7,796 bases of DNA from Pseudomonadota bacterium (GTDB taxonomy: Bacteria; Pseudomonadota; Alphaproteobacteria; Reyranellales; Reyranellaceae), in the NCBI GenBank assembly GCA_023436825.1, contig JAEZHS010000149.1:1-7796 (forward strand), written 5' to 3'. The notes below the pieces were generated by a model that saw only the letters and a program-made list of their open reading frames with translations, searched no databases and was not told the origin of the DNA. A program made the translations under genes and the position numbers. The number at the start of each line of letters is the position of its first letter. The first letter of the stretch is position 1. Shown here one piece after another: positions 1-6,316 of the stretch.

Positions 1-19
1 CTCTACTTCTTCGCCAGAA

Positions 20-31
20 AAACAGCTGTTT
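20..31. promoter_or_regulatory. 12-bp perfect palindrome upstream of the solute-binding protein gene
   Basis: AAACAGCTGTTT is a perfect 12-bp inverted repeat centred about 50 bp before the ATG at 76. Its position suits an operator for a dimeric repressor or activator of the transporter gene, but no regulator gene lies in the window and no second copy was seen. The gene's own ribosome site, AGGGAGG at 61-67, lies 8 nt before the ATG. The palindrome is seen; the operator role is inference. Confidence 0.35.
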
Positions 32-75
32 GTTCGCGTGCGTGCCGAGCGTTCCTTTTCAGGGAGGCTATTGCC

Positions 76-1410
76 ATGCAAATCAACAAACTGTCGCGTC
101 GCGGAGTCGTGGCCGGAGGCGTTTGCGTCGGGCTTGTGAGTGGGCCATTCGTGCGTAGCGCCAATGCAGCCGGGACCATCACCATCGGCCTGTGGGACCA
201 TTGGGTCCCCGGCGCCAACGATGTCCAGTCGGCGATCATCAAGGAGTGGGCGGACAAGGAGAAGGTCGAGGTCAAGGTCGACTACATCACCAGCCAGGGC
301 AACAAGTTGCTGCTGACGCTGCAGGCCGAGGCGCAGGCGCACTCGGGCCACGACATCATGGAGTTCACCAACTGGGAATCGGCGCAGATGAACGCCGCGC
401 TCGAGCCGGTCGACGATGTGGTCAAGCGCGTCGTCGCCACCAACGGGCCGATCGATCCCGCCGTGGAGTATCTCGGCAAGTTCGAAGGCCACTGGCTCGG
501 CGTGCCGATGACGCGCGGCACGCTGCTGCTCGGCTGCTGCACGCGTTTCGACATGATGAAGCAGTATGCCGGCGTCGACGTGCAGGAGCTCTATCCCGCG
601 GGCAAGCCGGCGAACGACGCGAGCTGGACGTGGGATGCCTTCCTGGCCGCGGCGGAGAAGTGCCAGAAGGCGGGCTATGGCTTCGGCCTGCCGCTCGGCT
701 CGACCACCGACACCAATCAGTGGGTCGGCGCGCTGTTCCTGGCCTACGGCGCGGAGCTGATGGACGCCAAGGGCAACGTCAACGTGAAGTCCGACAAGGT
801 CAAGCAGGTGCTGGAGTACGGCAAGCGGCTCGTGGCCTTCTGTCCGGGTGATGCGACGGCGTGGGACGACGCCTCGAACAACAAGTGGCTGATCTCGGGC
901 AAGGGCGCGTTGATCTTCAATCCACCCAGCGCCTGGGCCGTCGCCAAGCGCGATGCGCCACAGGTCGCCGAGAAATGCTGGACGCACGGCTTCCCCAAGG
1001 GGCCGGCCGGTCGCTACAACCCGATCCTGCCGCGCTTCTACGGCACCTGGAAGTCGTCCAAGAACAAGCCGGCGGCCAAGAGCCTGCTCGAGTTCCTGAC
1101 GCTGAGGCAAAACGCGGAGAAGCAGGTCGCGGCGAGCCAGGGCTACGACATCCCGCCATACCCGAAGTTCAACGACTTCAAGACCTGGGACGAGGAGGGT
1201 CCGCCCAAGGGCTCGATCTCGCACTATCCGATCCGCGGCGGCGACCAGAAGGCGGGCGTCGTCTGCTCGCCGGCGCCGCCGCTGATCGCGGCGCAGATCT
1301 GGGCACAGTCGATCCAGGCCCAGATGCTGGTGCGCTACGCCAAGGGCGAGGCGATGGAAAAGACCGTCGACTGGGCGGCGCGGGAGCTCGAAGGTTTCAA
1401 GCGGACCTGA
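76..1410 (+). CDS. ABC transporter extracellular solute-binding protein, family 1, Tat-exported
   Basis: This 444-residue protein is a periplasmic binding protein that would capture a small solute, in this family commonly a sugar, polyol or glycerol-phosphate-like compound, and hand it to an ABC permease. The N-terminus has a twin-arginine signal (SRRGVV, residues 7-12), a hydrophobic stretch and a likely cleavage site at SANA|AG near residue 31. The mature part opens with a strand typical of the fold (TITIGLWDHW). The family's hinge segment GVPMTRG (142-148) is present, and the length is usual for SBP_bac_1. Cys154-Cys155 occupy the place where many relatives have a YN pair. The start is supported by AGGGAGG at 61-67, 8 nt upstream. 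No permease or ATPase gene follows; a strong hairpin sits just downstream, so partners would lie to the left or elsewhere. The substrate cannot be predicted. Family assignment is firm. Confidence 0.9.
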   Translation: MQINKLSRRGVVAGGVCVGLVSGPFVRSANAAGTITIGLWDHWVPGANDVQSAIIKEWADKEKVEVKVDYITSQGNKLLLTLQAEAQAHSGHDIMEFTNWESAQMNAALEPVDDVVKRVVATNGPIDPAVEYLGKFEGHWLGVPMTRGTLLLGCCTRFDMMKQYAGVDVQELYPAGKPANDASWTWDAFLAAAEKCQKAGYGFGLPLGSTTDTNQWVGALFLAYGAELMDAKGNVNVKSDKVKQVLEYGKRLVAFCPGDATAWDDASNNKWLISGKGALIFNPPSAWAVAKRDAPQVAEKCWTHGFPKGPAGRYNPILPRFYGTWKSSKNKPAAKSLLEFLTLRQNAEKQVAASQGYDIPPYPKFNDFKTWDEEGPPKGSISHYPIRGGDQKAGVVCSPAPPLIAAQIWAQSIQAQMLVRYAKGEAMEKTVDWAARELEGFKRT

Positions 1411-1434
1411 CCGGTGTCGGTCCCAGATTTGCCA

Positions 1435-1464
1435 CGGGCCCGGCGGTTTGCTTGGCCGGGCCCG
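1435..1464 (+). terminator. GC-rich perfect hairpin after the solute-binding protein gene, possible terminator without U-tract
   Basis: The arms CGGGCCCGGC (1435-1444) and GCCGGGCCCG (1455-1464) pair perfectly over 10 bp around a 10-nt loop. The hairpin begins 24 nt after the stop of the binding-protein gene, where a terminator is expected. No T-run follows on either strand, so it may act as a weak or factor-assisted terminator or as a 3'-end stabiliser. The GGAGG at 1464-1468 abuts the 3' arm and could be a distant ribosome site for the gene at 1482. Confidence 0.55.
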
Positions 1465-1481
1465 GAGGCTAGCGTTCGCCC

Positions 1482-1727
1482 ATGAAGCGAAGCATCCTCC
1501 TCACCTTGGTGCTGGCCGGCTGTTCAGGCAGCGGGCTCAGCACGTCGAGCGGCCCCAACGGCGAAACCATCGTCGGCAACCAGGTGTCGGTGCAGGTCAC
1601 CGGCGCAGCCAACCCCAACTCGGCCTTCACGCTGGCCCAGAGGTACTGCAGCAAGAACGACCGGCTTGCCCGCGCTGTCGGCCAATCGGGCACCACCGCC
1701 TCGTTCGATTGCGTGAAGGCCTCATAG
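1482..1727 (+). CDS. small lipoprotein of unknown function
   Basis: This 81-residue protein starts with a short lipoprotein signal: MKR, a hydrophobic stretch, then the lipobox LAGC with Cys14 as the expected lipidated residue. A Ser/Gly-rich linker follows. The C-terminal half has the pattern LAQRYC...FDCV, with two cysteines (56 and 77) that could form a disulfide in the periplasm. A similar short 'A..(H/Y)C...A...F.C' ending is seen in many small proteobacterial lipoproteins of unknown function. The nearest GGAGG (1464-1468) is 13 nt from the ATG, longer than usual. A -10-like TAGCGT (1470-1475) ends 6 nt before the ATG, so a leaderless start is possible. The stop lies 4 nt from the stop of the convergent deacetylase-like gene. 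The role is unknown; that it is a real lipoprotein is likely. Confidence 0.75.
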   Translation: MKRSILLTLVLAGCSGSGLSTSSGPNGETIVGNQVSVQVTGAANPNSAFTLAQRYCSKNDRLARAVGQSGTTASFDCVKAS

Positions 1728-1731
1728 GCAA

Positions 1732-2628
1732 TCACGCCGCCTTCGCCGTCTCGGCGCGATACCAGTCGAGGATCTCCGCACCCGTCCACAGGACGACGCC
1801 GACGTGCGCCAGGATGTGGTCGTAGAGCATCTCCAGGTATTTTATGCGGTGCGGCACGCCCGTGAGGTAGGGGTGGATCGAGATCGCCATGATCCGCGGC
1901 GCCGTCTTGCCTTCCTGCCAGAGTCGGTCGAACTGGTCGCGGCCGCGGCGCAGGATCTCGTCCGACGGCTGCTGCTGGACGGCGCTGATGACGACGTCGT
2001 TGACCTCGACCGTGTAGGGCACCGAGACCATGCTGCCGGCACGCGTCTTGAGCGCCATGGGCTGCTCGTCCATCACCCAGTCGGCGACGTACTCGATGCC
2101 GGCTTCGGCCAGCAGGTCGAGCGTCTCGTCGGTCTCGGTCAAACCGGGACTCTCCCAGCCGCGCGGCGGCTTGCCGGTGAAGGCCTCGATGGCGGCGATG
2201 GTGTCGCGGATCGCCGTCCACTGGTCTTCGACCCGGTGCATGGGGCGCTGCACGAAGCCGTGGCCCATGAACTCCCAACCCGCCTCGTGCGCCGCCTGGC
2301 AGGCTTCGCGGTATAGCTCGCAGGCGGTGCCGTTGACGGCGAACGTCGCCTTGAGCCCGCGCGCGCCCAGGACCTCTAGGAAGCGCCAGAAGCCCACGCG
2401 CATGCCGTACTCGTGCCACGCCCAGTTGGGTACGTCGGGCAGCAGGGGATTGCCCATCGGCGGCGGCAGGACGGTGCGCGGCATGGCCCCCAACGGGCTC
2501 CAGTTCTCGACATTGACGATGGTCCACACCGCGACGCGGGCATCGTTGGGTAGCCTGAGCCGAGGCCGCTTGCGGATCGGCAGATAGGGCGCGCGGCTGC
2601 GCAGGCTGTGACCCGGCTCTTGCGTCAT
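1732..2628 (-). CDS. polysaccharide deacetylase-fold (NodB/CE4) hydrolase, allantoinase-like branch
   Basis: This 298-residue cytoplasmic protein (no signal peptide) has the NodB barrel: AVWTIVNVENW (residues 33-43), WHEYGMRVG (71-79), LKATFAVNG (92-100), WEFMGHGF (118-125), RGWESPGL (156-163), and ISIHPYL with His252. The classic CE4 opening TFDD is replaced by NVEN, and the usual HxxxH metal motif reduces to MGHGF. That pattern matches the PuuE-type allantoinase and related C-N hydrolase branch rather than sugar deacetylases. It may therefore hydrolyse a cyclic amide, ureide or N-acyl group. An in-frame ATG at 2718 lies further out, but 2628 is chosen because GGAGG precedes it by 6 nt and the longer form would run into the divergent gene. 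The divergent FAD oxidase starts 43 bp away, which suggests shared function or control. The fold is secure; the substrate is not. Confidence 0.85.
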   Translation of the reverse strand: MTQEPGHSLRSRAPYLPIRKRPRLRLPNDARVAVWTIVNVENWSPLGAMPRTVLPPPMGNPLLPDVPNWAWHEYGMRVGFWRFLEVLGARGLKATFAVNGTACELYREACQAAHEAGWEFMGHGFVQRPMHRVEDQWTAIRDTIAAIEAFTGKPPRGWESPGLTETDETLDLLAEAGIEYVADWVMDEQPMALKTRAGSMVSVPYTVEVNDVVISAVQQQPSDEILRRGRDQFDRLWQEGKTAPRIMAISIHPYLTGVPHRIKYLEMLYDHILAHVGVVLWTGAEILDWYRAETAKAA

Positions 2629-2636
2629 CGAGACCT

Positions 2637-2665
2637 CCGACAGAACTGGCTGGGCACCGTATAGT
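2637..2665 (+). promoter_or_regulatory. predicted sigma-70-type promoter giving a leaderless oxidase mRNA
   Basis: CCGACA (2637-2642, 4 of 6 to TTGACA) and TATAGT (2660-2665, 5 of 6 to TATAAT) are exactly 17 bp apart. Transcription starting 7 nt past the -10 box would begin at 2672, the A of the oxidase ATG, so the message would have no leader. This agrees with the lack of any Shine-Dalgarno site before that ATG. The -35 box overlaps the ribosome-site sequence of the divergent deacetylase-like gene. The boxes are seen; activity is inferred. Confidence 0.5.
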
Positions 2666-2671
2666 GTGCGC

Positions 2672-3823
2672 ATGTCGGAAGCGAGTTCGAGAGTAGTCAT
2701 CGTTGGCGGCGGAGCCATGGGTTCGTCGCTCGCCTACCACCTGAAGAGCGATCCCAATTTCACCGGCGACGTCGTCGTGGTCGAGCGCGACTCGACCTAC
2801 GCCCGTGCCTCGTCGGCCCTGTCGGCCAGCTCGATCCGCCAGCAGTTCTCCACGCCGCTCAACATCCATCTGTCGCGCTACGGCATCGGCTTCCTGCGCC
2901 AGGCGTCCAAGCTTCTGGACGTCGATCTCGGGCTGAAGGAGCCGGGCTATCTCTTCCTGGCAAGCGAGACGGGCGAGGCGGTGCTGCGGGCCAATCATGC
3001 CGTCCAGAAAGCCGAGGGCTGCGCGGTCGAGCTGCTCGATCCGGTGGCCTTGCGCGGCCGCTTTCCCTGGATATCGGAGGAGGGCGTCCGGCTCGCGTCC
3101 CATGGCGTCGCCAACGAAGGCTGGTTCGACGGCCCGGCGCTGATACAGGCCTTCCGCCGCAAGGCGCGCGAGCTCGGCGCCAAGTACGTCGCCGACGAGG
3201 TCGTGAAGCTGGCGCCCAACGCCGTCACCTTGCGCTCGGGCGGCACGCTCGAGGCCGGGACGGTCGTGCTGGCTGCCGGCCCCTGGTCGGGCGAGGTCGC
3301 CGCCACCGCCGGCATCGCGGTCCCGGTCGAGCCGCGCCGGCGCTCGGTGTTCGTGTTCGATGTCCGCGAGCCGCCGGGTCTCACGCCGCTCACCATCGAT
3401 CCCTCGGGCACCTGGTTCCGCCCGGAGGGCCGCTTCTACATCGGCGGCACGACTCCGGCCGACGGCAACGACCCGCCGACCGCGCCGCTCGAAGTGCAGC
3501 ACCAGGAGTGGGACGACATGGTGTGGCCGGTGCTGGCCAACCGCGTGCCGGCCTTCGAGGCGGCCAAGGTCGTGAATTGCTGGGCGGGCTATTACGAGTA
3601 CAACACCTTCGACCAGAACGGCATCGTCGGCCGCCATCCCGCGATCGAGAGCCTGATCTTCGCCACCGGCTTCTCGGGCCACGGCATCCAGCAATCGCCG
3701 GCCGTCGGCCGCGCCGTTGCCGAGCTGATCGTGCATGGCAGCTATCGCACGCTCGATCTTTCGCCGTTCGGTTATGAGCGGATATCCGCAGGCCGCCCTA
3801 TCCGGGAGCTGAACGTGGTGTGA
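2672..3823 (+). CDS. FAD-dependent oxidoreductase, DAO/DadA family (FOXRED1-like)
   Basis: This 383-residue flavoenzyme probably oxidises the C-N bond of a D-amino acid, secondary amine or N-methyl/N-substituted glycine to an imine, which hydrolyses to a keto compound and an amine. The dinucleotide motif VVIVGGGAMGS lies at residues 8-18 and Glu38 ends the second strand to hold the adenosine ribose. The ARASSALSASSIRQQFSTP segment (44-62) is typical of the sarcosine-oxidase/FOXRED1 branch. Near the C-terminus come WAGYYEYNTFDQNGIVG and TGFSGHGIQQSPAVGRAVAELI, the family's flavin- and substrate-site signature. Length is normal. A GTG two codons upstream (2666) is an alternative start; ATG 2672 is preferred because it matches the predicted transcription start. 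The aminotransferase gene follows at 29 bp, probably in the same operon. The family is sure; the substrate is open. Confidence 0.9.
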   Translation: MSEASSRVVIVGGGAMGSSLAYHLKSDPNFTGDVVVVERDSTYARASSALSASSIRQQFSTPLNIHLSRYGIGFLRQASKLLDVDLGLKEPGYLFLASETGEAVLRANHAVQKAEGCAVELLDPVALRGRFPWISEEGVRLASHGVANEGWFDGPALIQAFRRKARELGAKYVADEVVKLAPNAVTLRSGGTLEAGTVVLAAGPWSGEVAATAGIAVPVEPRRRSVFVFDVREPPGLTPLTIDPSGTWFRPEGRFYIGGTTPADGNDPPTAPLEVQHQEWDDMVWPVLANRVPAFEAAKVVNCWAGYYEYNTFDQNGIVGRHPAIESLIFATGFSGHGIQQSPAVGRAVAELIVHGSYRTLDLSPFGYERISAGRPIRELNVV

Positions 3824-3824
3824 T

Positions 3825-3849
3825 ACTCTCTGCCGACAGAGTGGAGAGT
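3825..3849 (+). promoter_or_regulatory. alternative small hairpins covering the aminotransferase ribosome site
   Basis: ACTCTC (3825-3830) is complementary to GAGAGT (3844-3849), which overlaps the Shine-Dalgarno sequence GGAGAG (3843-3848) ahead of the GTG at 3853. A competing hairpin pairs CTCTG (3828-3832) with CAGAG (3837-3841) around a CCGA loop and leaves the site open. Both lie just after the oxidase stop codon, so ribosomes finishing the oxidase could influence the choice. The pairings are seen; a regulatory role is speculation, and the stems are short. Confidence 0.3.
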
Positions 3850-3852
3850 GCC

Positions 3853-5190
3853 GTGCCCGATACAGCCTTGGTCAATTCAGACCTGCAGTCCGCGCTCGAC
3901 GAGGCGCGCCAGGCCTATGCCGCCCGCAATCCCAAGAGCTTCGCTCGCCACCAGGAATCCTGTGAGGCCATGCCCGGCGGCAACACCCGCACCACGCTGC
4001 ACAATTCGCCGTTCCCGCTCACCGTGGTGCGCGGCGAAGGCTGCCGGCTGTGGGACGCCGACGGCCACGAATACATCGACGTCCTGGGCGAATACACCGC
4101 CGGCATCTACGGCCACTCCCACCCGGTGATCCGCGCCGCCATCGACCGCGCGCTGAATCACGGCTGGAACTACGGCGGCCGCAACGCCAACGAGGCGAAG
4201 CTCGCCAAGCTGGTGGCCGACCGCATGCCCTCGATCGACCTGGTGCGCTTCACCAACTCGGGCACCGAGGGCAACGTCATGGCGCTGGCGGGCGCGCGCG
4301 TCTACGCCCAGCGCATGGGCCGTATCGCCGCCACCAAGGTCATGGTGTTCCACGGCGGCTATCATGGCGGCGTGCTCTACTTCGTGAGCGGCGGCAGCCC
4401 GGTCAACATGCCCTACGAGTACATCGTGGCGCCCTACAACGACATCGACGGCACGCGGGCATTGTTCTCCAAGCATGGCGGCGAGATCTTCGCTGTGCTG
4501 CTCGAGCCCATGCAGGGCAGCCACGGCTGCCTGCCGGGCGACCTCGACTTCCTCAGGATGGTGCGCGAGGAGACCAGGTCGCACGGCATCACCATGATCT
4601 TCGACGAGGTCATGACCTCGCGCCTGGCGCCGGGCGGCCTGCAGGAGAAGACTGGCGTCATCCCCGACATGACGACGCTCGGCAAGTACATCGGAGGCGG
4701 CATGTCGTTCGGCGCCTTCGGCGGCCGGCGCGACATCATGGAGCTGTTCGATCCGACCAAGCCCGACCACCTGCCGCACGCCGGCACCTTCAACAACAAC
4801 GCGCTCACCATGGCGGCGGGCGCGGCGGGCTACGGCGAGGTCTACACGCCAGCCGCCGCCAAGGAGCTGAACGATCGCGGCGAGAAGATCCGGCAACGGC
4901 TGAACGCCATCTGCCAGCGCGAGAAGGTGGCCTTCCAGTTCTCCGGCATCGGCTCGATGATGACGGCGCACGCCACGGCGCGGCCCATCAGGACCGCAGC
5001 CGACATCGCCTCGGGCAGCCAGGACGCCAAGGAGCTGTTCTTCTTCGACATGATGGCGGCCGGCATTTGGATCGCCCGCCGCGGCTTCGCGGCGCTGAAC
5101 ATCATGATCGGCGACGCCGAAGGTGACCGATTCGTGGCGGCGGTCGAGGAGTTCGTGACCGCGAGAAAGGCTCTTTTGCAGGCGAAATAA
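3853..5190 (+). CDS. class III PLP-dependent aminotransferase (glutamate-1-semialdehyde aminomutase-like)
   Basis: This 445-residue cytoplasmic enzyme would move an amino group between an amine or omega-amino acid and a keto acid, or act as a 2,1-aminomutase. With the GTG at 3853 as residue 1, the phosphate-binding FTNSGTEGN lies at 133-141, the aromatic-stacking FHGGYHGG near 166-173, and IFDEV at 249-253 with Asp251 for the pyridine nitrogen. TTLGKYIGGG follows with Lys278 as the Schiff-base lysine, and GTF at 311-313. All catalytic residues are present. The sequence DEVMTSRLAPGGLQ places it near HemL-like aminotransferases but not in true HemL. The start at 3853 has GGAGAG 4 nt upstream. 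An alternative GTG at 3820 overlaps the oxidase stop codon, and another lies at 3841; neither has a clear ribosome site. Its close position behind the amine oxidase suggests it processes the same compound. Confidence 0.9.
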   Translation: MPDTALVNSDLQSALDEARQAYAARNPKSFARHQESCEAMPGGNTRTTLHNSPFPLTVVRGEGCRLWDADGHEYIDVLGEYTAGIYGHSHPVIRAAIDRALNHGWNYGGRNANEAKLAKLVADRMPSIDLVRFTNSGTEGNVMALAGARVYAQRMGRIAATKVMVFHGGYHGGVLYFVSGGSPVNMPYEYIVAPYNDIDGTRALFSKHGGEIFAVLLEPMQGSHGCLPGDLDFLRMVREETRSHGITMIFDEVMTSRLAPGGLQEKTGVIPDMTTLGKYIGGGMSFGAFGGRRDIMELFDPTKPDHLPHAGTFNNNALTMAAGAAGYGEVYTPAAAKELNDRGEKIRQRLNAICQREKVAFQFSGIGSMMTAHATARPIRTAADIASGSQDAKELFFFDMMAAGIWIARRGFAALNIMIGDAEGDRFVAAVEEFVTARKALLQAK

Positions 5191-5218
5191 GTGCCTATAT
5201 GGCGGGCGTGAGGGCTCC

Positions 5219-5319
5219 CGTCGTCTCGACCGGAGCCGAGCGCGGCGAGGCGGCGCGGAGAGGCCTCGGCTGCGGCAGACAATATCCCTCGACTTCGCTT
5301 CGCTCCGCTCGGGATGACG
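5219..5319. repeat. pair of inverted REP-like elements between aminotransferase and ureohydrolase
   Basis: Two REP-like units face each other. The first (5219-5270) starts CGTCGTCTCGACCGGAG and ends GGAGAGGCCTC. The second (5285-5319), read on the minus strand, starts CGTCATCCCGAGCGGAG and ends GTCGAGGGA. Both open with CGTC(A/G)TC, so the pair resembles a bacterial interspersed mosaic element. The second unit has its relative at 7756-7775, which lacks an internal 10-nt segment. The pair fills most of the 136-bp gap and ends 7 nt before the ureohydrolase ATG, which has only a weak purine-rich ribosome site (GAAAAGAA). It may form a stem in the mRNA and separate expression of the two genes. 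Confidence 0.65.
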
Positions 5320-5326
5320 AAAAGAA

Positions 5327-6316
5327 ATGAACGACGCTTCGCACCCCTCCAAGCCCACCTTTCCGCAGCCGGTCTCCGGCACGGTGGTGCCGCGCTTCGG
5401 CGACGTCGCCACCTTCATGCGCCTGCCGCTGTTCCGCGATCCCGCCGAGGTCGAGATCGGCATGGTCGGCGTGCCCTGGGACGGCGGCACGACCAACCGT
5501 CCGGGCGCCCGCCACGGCCCGCGCCAGATGCGCGACCTCTCGACCATGATGCGCCGCGTGCATCACGTCACCGGCGTGGCGCCTTACGAATTGGCCAAAT
5601 GCGGCGACCTCGGCGACGCGCCGGTCAATCCGGCGAGCGTCGACGATTCGCTGGAGCGCATCGAGGCGTTCTACGCCAAGCTGCACTCGGCCGGCGCCGT
5701 ACCGCTGTCGGCCGGAGGCGACCACCTGATCACGCTGCCCATCATGCGCGGCATCCGTAAGAACCTGCCGCCGCTCGGCATGGTCCATTTCGACGCCCAT
5801 AGCGACACCTGGGACACCTATTTCGGCGGCTACAAGTACACCCACGGCACGCCGTTCCGCCGCGCCGTCGAGGAGGACCTGCTCGATCCCAAGCGCGTGG
5901 TCCAGATCGGCATCCGCGGCTCGCTCTACAAGCGCGACGACAACATGTGGGCGGTCGAGCAGGGCATGCGGGTGATCACCATCGAGGAGTATTTCGACCT
6001 CGGGGTGGACAAGGTGATCGCCGAGGCCCGCCGAGTCGTCGGCGACGGCCCGACCTACGTCAGCGTCGCCGTCGACGGCCGCGATCCGGCCTATGCGCCG
6101 GGCACCGGCCCGCCGGAGATCGGCGGCTACACGCCGCACGAGGCGCAGCGCATGCTGCGCGGCCTGCGCGGGCTCGACCTGGTCGGCGGCGACGTCGTCG
6201 AGGTCTCGCCGCCCTTCGACATGAGCGGCAACACCGCGCTCGTGGGCGTCACCATGATGTGGGAGATCCTCTGCCTGCTGTCGGAGGCAGTGGCCCGGCG
6301 CAAAGGGCGGCTATAG
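5327..6316 (+). CDS. agmatinase/arginase-family ureohydrolase with one metal-ligand Asp replaced by Ala
   Basis: This 329-residue protein belongs to the Mn-dependent enzymes that split guanidino compounds (agmatine, guanidinobutyrate, arginine) into urea and an amine. Conserved parts are VPWDGGTTNRPGARHGP (49-65), GGDH with His133, HFDAHSD (154-160) with Asp156, His158 and Asp160, HGTPFRRAVEE (173-183) and VVEVSPPFD (290-298). The last signature normally reads SxDxDxxDPxxAPGTGTP; here it is SVAVDGRDPAYAPGTGPP (246-263). Ala248 stands where the Asp bridging both metals is expected, and Asp250 is kept. Arg252 and Pro262 are also unusual. Everything else is intact and full length, so this is not a decaying gene. 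It may use one metal, act on another substrate or be non-catalytic. Calling it agmatinase by name alone would be unsafe. The start at 5327 is the first Met; its ribosome site is weak. Fold assignment is firm. Confidence 0.9.
   Translation: MNDASHPSKPTFPQPVSGTVVPRFGDVATFMRLPLFRDPAEVEIGMVGVPWDGGTTNRPGARHGPRQMRDLSTMMRRVHHVTGVAPYELAKCGDLGDAPVNPASVDDSLERIEAFYAKLHSAGAVPLSAGGDHLITLPIMRGIRKNLPPLGMVHFDAHSDTWDTYFGGYKYTHGTPFRRAVEEDLLDPKRVVQIGIRGSLYKRDDNMWAVEQGMRVITIEEYFDLGVDKVIAEARRVVGDGPTYVSVAVDGRDPAYAPGTGPPEIGGYTPHEAQRMLRGLRGLDLVGGDVVEVSPPFDMSGNTALVGVTMMWEILCLLSEAVARRKGRL

Noticed and set aside
1469..3736. A 755-codon open frame on the minus strand
   Set aside because: It runs antisense to the oxidase gene, out of frame through the deacetylase-like gene and across the lipoprotein. 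Its translation is Arg/Ala/Gly/His-rich and low in complexity, as expected for a shadow frame in GC-rich DNA.
4050..5126. A 358-codon plus-strand frame inside the aminotransferase gene
   Set aside because: It is a +1-type shadow, very rich in Arg and His, and the overlapping frame carries all aminotransferase motifs.
3853..5190. True HemL (glutamate-1-semialdehyde aminomutase of tetrapyrrole synthesis)
   Set aside because: The DEVMTSRLAPGG and GTFNNNALT segments differ from HemL, and the neighbours are catabolic.
5191..5213. Promoter at CTATAT (5195-5200) for the ureohydrolase
   Set aside because: The box is -10-like, but no acceptable -35 box lies at 16-18 bp, so it is not listed as a feature.
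3877..5547. A 556-codon open frame on the minus strand
   Set aside because: It is antisense to the aminotransferase, and its reading crosses the REP-like pair. Composition is typical of a codon-bias shadow and no domain is recognisable.
5195..6139. A 314-codon minus-strand frame opposite the ureohydrolase
   Set aside because: It overlaps a well-supported gene, and its C-terminal part is just a translation of the REP-like repeat.
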